DNA from: Candidatus Zixiibacteriota bacterium
GTDB taxonomy: Bacteria; Zixibacteria; MSB-5A5; UBA10806
Length of the DNA: 7,257 bases
NCBI GenBank assembly: GCA_003520965.1
Contig: DOTU01000120.1
Coordinates: 1-7,257, forward strand
Direction: 5' to 3'
Shown here: one piece after another, positions 5,328 through 7,257 of the stretch
Position numbering within the stretch: the stretch's first letter is position 1
Layout: each line of letters opens with the position of its first letter
The notes under the pieces: generated by a model
What the model was told of the DNA's origin: nothing
Seen by the model: the letters and a program-made list of their open reading frames with translations, nothing else
Databases searched by the model: none
Translations under genes and position numbers: made by a program

Positions 5328-5336
5328 CTTCATCAT

Positions 5337-7154
5337 TTAGCTTTTTTGATTAGCCAGCTTCACAAACGGCTCAACATCAGCTAACACCCGTGAAACAGCA
5401 TCCCGCCAGAATTCGGGTTTGGCGAGGTCCACACCCAGATGTTTTTTGGCCACCTCTTCGGTAGTCATCCGTCCCGTATCAGCCAAGAGTGCGCGATAGG
5501 ACTTGGCAAACGCCTTGCCCTCTTTTATCGCCCGGTCGTAGACACCGTTGGCGAATAAATATCCGAATGTGTATGGATAGTTGTAGAACGGCGCTCCGGT
5601 GATGAAGAAGTGCAGCTTCGAGGCCCAGAACAACGGATGATATCCTTCCTTCTCATCGAGAATTCCGAAAAATGCTTCCTTCTGTGCCTGACGCATCATC
5701 TCGTTGAGTTGATCCTTGGTTAGTACGCCTTTCTTACGCTCCTCATAGAATCTGCTGTCGAAAATAAACCTGGCATGAATATTCGAAAGGAATGACATCG
5801 CGCTGGAGAGCTTCTGATCCGAAAGCATCAGCTTTTCGTCATAATCGGTGGCGGCTGCAAACGCGGCGTCGGTTACTCTCAGCTCATTGAAGATAGATGC
5901 CGTTTCCGCTAAGTTCATCGGATAGATCGTAGCGAACGGCGGATTATCTTTTAGCACAAAACCATGATATGCATGGCCTAATTCATGTGCCAGCGTACTT
6001 AAGCCGCTAAACGATCCTGTATAGGTCATAAAGATGCGCGATTCCTTGCGTATCGGAACGCGCGAACACCAACCGCCGGCGCCCTTGCCGGGACGGTCTT
6101 CTGCCTCGATCCAGCGCTTATCGAGCGCTATCCGCGTGAATTCGCCCATCTCCTCTGAAAAACTTCCGATATGCTCAACTATGAAATCGCCCGCTTCGTC
6201 GAATGTATAGCTTTTCACCGATTTACCCAGCGGTGCATCTTGATCGTACCAGCAGAATTTATCCGTGCCCATGAACTTCTTCTTGGCGTTGACATACCCG
6301 GCCAGCTTGGGTCTGCCCTTGATAACCGCATCCCACATGGCGTCGATCGTCTCCCGTTTCATTCGGGCATTTAGCAACGGCTCAAAAAGCGGTGATTCCC
6401 AGCCCCGATTTTTATATATCGAAAGCCTGAATCCGGCCTGCGAATTAAGCGCCATCGCCGCTAAATTAGCTCGGCTCTCCCAGGCGTCCACCATTTTCTT
6501 GAATGCATCCCGGCGAACCTCACGGTTGGGATCGGTCATTCTGGGGGCGTTCTGGCCCAGAGAGATCTCTTTCTTCTGACCATCCGTTTCAATAGTTACC
6601 CGCAAATCGCCCGCCATCTTATCATAAAGCCTGTTCCAGGCATGATAACCATTGACACCCAACTCGATAGCTAACTTCTCCATCTCCTCCGGCATTTTGA
6701 GCTTGGCCTTGGTGCGCATCTCATCGAGATAGAAATTGATATCTGAAACGCCTTTTTTATCAAGAAGTTTTTTCCATTCACCGTTTGATTGCTTAACCGA
6801 CCAGGATTCCAACGATGCCTTGAGCATGCCCCATTTGGAGCCCATCTCGTCGACCTCGGCATCGATCCGCAGAGCTTCCTCATCATTGACATTCTGACTG
6901 GTCAGGCAGCTTATAAACGCCCCCGCTAAATGAAGCTCTTCATAAGTTTTTTGAAGATCCAAAATCCACTTGGCCCACTTGGTCCGGGAATCATCATTGA
7001 GTTTTTTGGGTAATTTTTCAAGGGCTTTGGTTAGTTTCGCTATTTCTTTGGCGATATTCTGGCGAAACTCCGCAAATTGAGGGGATTTGGCTCCGCCCGG
7101 GAAGATTGAATCTATCTCCCAGCGCGGCGCGCTATTTTTTTGTTCTGAAACCAT
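5337..7154 (-). CDS. M3-family oligoendopeptidase (PepF-type)
   Basis: The 605-residue zinc metallopeptidase should cleave short peptides, most likely in the cytoplasm since no signal peptide is present. The zinc site is HELGH at residues 390-394 with catalytic E391, and the third ligand is E417 in NLAETASIFNE, at the spacing usual for M3 enzymes. The C-terminal substrate-pocket region shows FYNYPYTFGYLFANG (523-537). The N-terminal 200 residues are helical, as in the PepF N-terminal domain, and MTDPNREVRRDAFKKMVDAWE (206-226) is a familiar segment of this family. Length matches PepF-type members (about 590-610). The start is set by AAAGGAG seven bases before the ATG at 7154. Promoter candidate at 7199-7228, terminator at 5251-5285, so it appears to be a single-gene unit. 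PepF is probable, but the related M3 subgroup pz-peptidase cannot be excluded. Confidence 0.94.
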   Translation of the reverse strand: MVSEQKNSAPRWEIDSIFPGGAKSPQFAEFRQNIAKEIAKLTKALEKLPKKLNDDSRTKWAKWILDLQKTYEELHLAGAFISCLTSQNVNDEEALRIDAEVDEMGSKWGMLKASLESWSVKQSNGEWKKLLDKKGVSDINFYLDEMRTKAKLKMPEEMEKLAIELGVNGYHAWNRLYDKMAGDLRVTIETDGQKKEISLGQNAPRMTDPNREVRRDAFKKMVDAWESRANLAAMALNSQAGFRLSIYKNRGWESPLFEPLLNARMKRETIDAMWDAVIKGRPKLAGYVNAKKKFMGTDKFCWYDQDAPLGKSVKSYTFDEAGDFIVEHIGSFSEEMGEFTRIALDKRWIEAEDRPGKGAGGWCSRVPIRKESRIFMTYTGSFSGLSTLAHELGHAYHGFVLKDNPPFATIYPMNLAETASIFNELRVTDAAFAAATDYDEKLMLSDQKLSSAMSFLSNIHARFIFDSRFYEERKKGVLTKDQLNEMMRQAQKEAFFGILDEKEGYHPLFWASKLHFFITGAPFYNYPYTFGYLFANGVYDRAIKEGKAFAKSYRALLADTGRMTTEEVAKKHLGVDLAKPEFWRDAVSRVLADVEPFVKLANQKS

Positions 7155-7161
7155 TTATGCA

Positions 7162-7168
7162 CTCCTTT
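7162..7168 (-). promoter_or_regulatory. Shine-Dalgarno of the peptidase gene
   Basis: Minus-strand AAAGGAG, seven bases before the ATG at 7154. It supports this start and shows that strong Shine-Dalgarno sites are used in this genome, in contrast to queG. Confidence 0.85.
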
Positions 7169-7189
7169 ATCAAAAAATTATTTCATCAA

Positions 7190-7219
7190 TCATCAGTTTA
7201 TATAATGATTTGCTGATGA
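7190..7219. repeat. 7-bp inverted repeat over the peptidase promoter
   Basis: TCATCAG (7190-7196) and CTGATGA (7213-7219) are exact complements with a 16-base centre covering the -10 and part of the spacer; an outer CAAT/ATTG pair extends it with a 2-base bulge on one side. TCATCA also occurs at 7183-7188. A dimeric repressor site is conceivable. Confidence 0.4.
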
Positions 7220-7228
7220 GATTGGCAA
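7199..7228 (-). promoter_or_regulatory. Candidate promoter of the peptidase gene
   Basis: Minus strand: -35 TTGCCA (7228-7223, 5 of 6 consensus), 18-bp spacer, -10 TATATA (7204-7199, 4 of 6). The start would be near 7192, giving a leader of about 38 nt. A shifted -10 (TATAAA) is also possible but makes the spacer 20 bp. Confidence 0.5.
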
Positions 7229-7257
7229 GCGGAATGTAGGGATAGCATCAAACCTCG

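Larger units (their letters stand above)
4975..5336. other. 362-bp non-coding gap between the peptidase and NHLRC2-like genes
   Basis: It contains, in minus-strand order, a GNRA-capped hairpin (5327-5307), the peptidase terminator (5285-5251), a -10-like TATAAT (5228-5223), an inverted repeat (5222-5184), an 8-bp stem palindrome (5159-5140) and a 10-bp palindrome ATAAGCTTAT (5008-5017). A 117-codon minus-strand frame (5257-4904, starting at TTG in the terminator T-tract) overlaps the NHLRC2-like signal sequence, lacks a ribosome binding site and resembles nothing I know, so I leave it out. I see no complete promoter with both boxes. Confidence 0.6.

Overview
The window is a bacterial chromosome segment of moderate GC content in which every gene I accept lies on the minus strand. 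In transcription order (right to left) they are: an M3-family oligoendopeptidase (5337-7154), an exported NHLRC2-like thioredoxin/NHL beta-propeller protein (3034-4974), epoxyqueuosine reductase QueG (1658-2599), an Rrf2/IscR-type Fe-S regulator (915-1379), and the start of a PP-loop tRNA thiolase that runs off the left edge (1-874). Nothing in it is phage-, plasmid- or transposase-like, and there is no CRISPR array or RNA gene I can support.

The genes are spread out and appear to form several transcription units. The peptidase has its own promoter candidate and ends in a strong intrinsic terminator. The NHLRC2-like gene follows after 362 bp. A 434-bp gap packed with palindromes separates it from queG. 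The Rrf2 gene has a near-consensus sigma70-type promoter and is followed 40 bp later by the tRNA thiolase, so those two look like an operon. Two of the five genes act on tRNA position 34 or on tRNA thiolation (QueG certainly, the PP-loop protein by family). QueG is a 2x[4Fe-4S] enzyme next to a regulator that carries IscR-type cluster ligands. A theme of Fe-S/sulfur supply and tRNA modification is therefore plausible, but it is inference.

The most unusual material is non-coding. The gap at 2600-3033 holds two copies of a roughly 62-bp multi-hairpin element in inverted orientation around a central 15-bp stem-loop, and then a degenerate heptamer tandem repeat directly behind a stop codon. The gap at 4975-5336 holds further compact palindromes. 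This resembles REP/BIME-type dispersed elements. Together with the proteins it suggests an uncultured lineage, perhaps of the FCB group (Zixibacteria-like), but that assignment is a low-confidence impression.

I do not see a clear new multi-gene system. The items most worth a second look are the inverted repeat pair, the heptamer array, the Rrf2 promoter/operator architecture and the exported NHLRC2-like protein.
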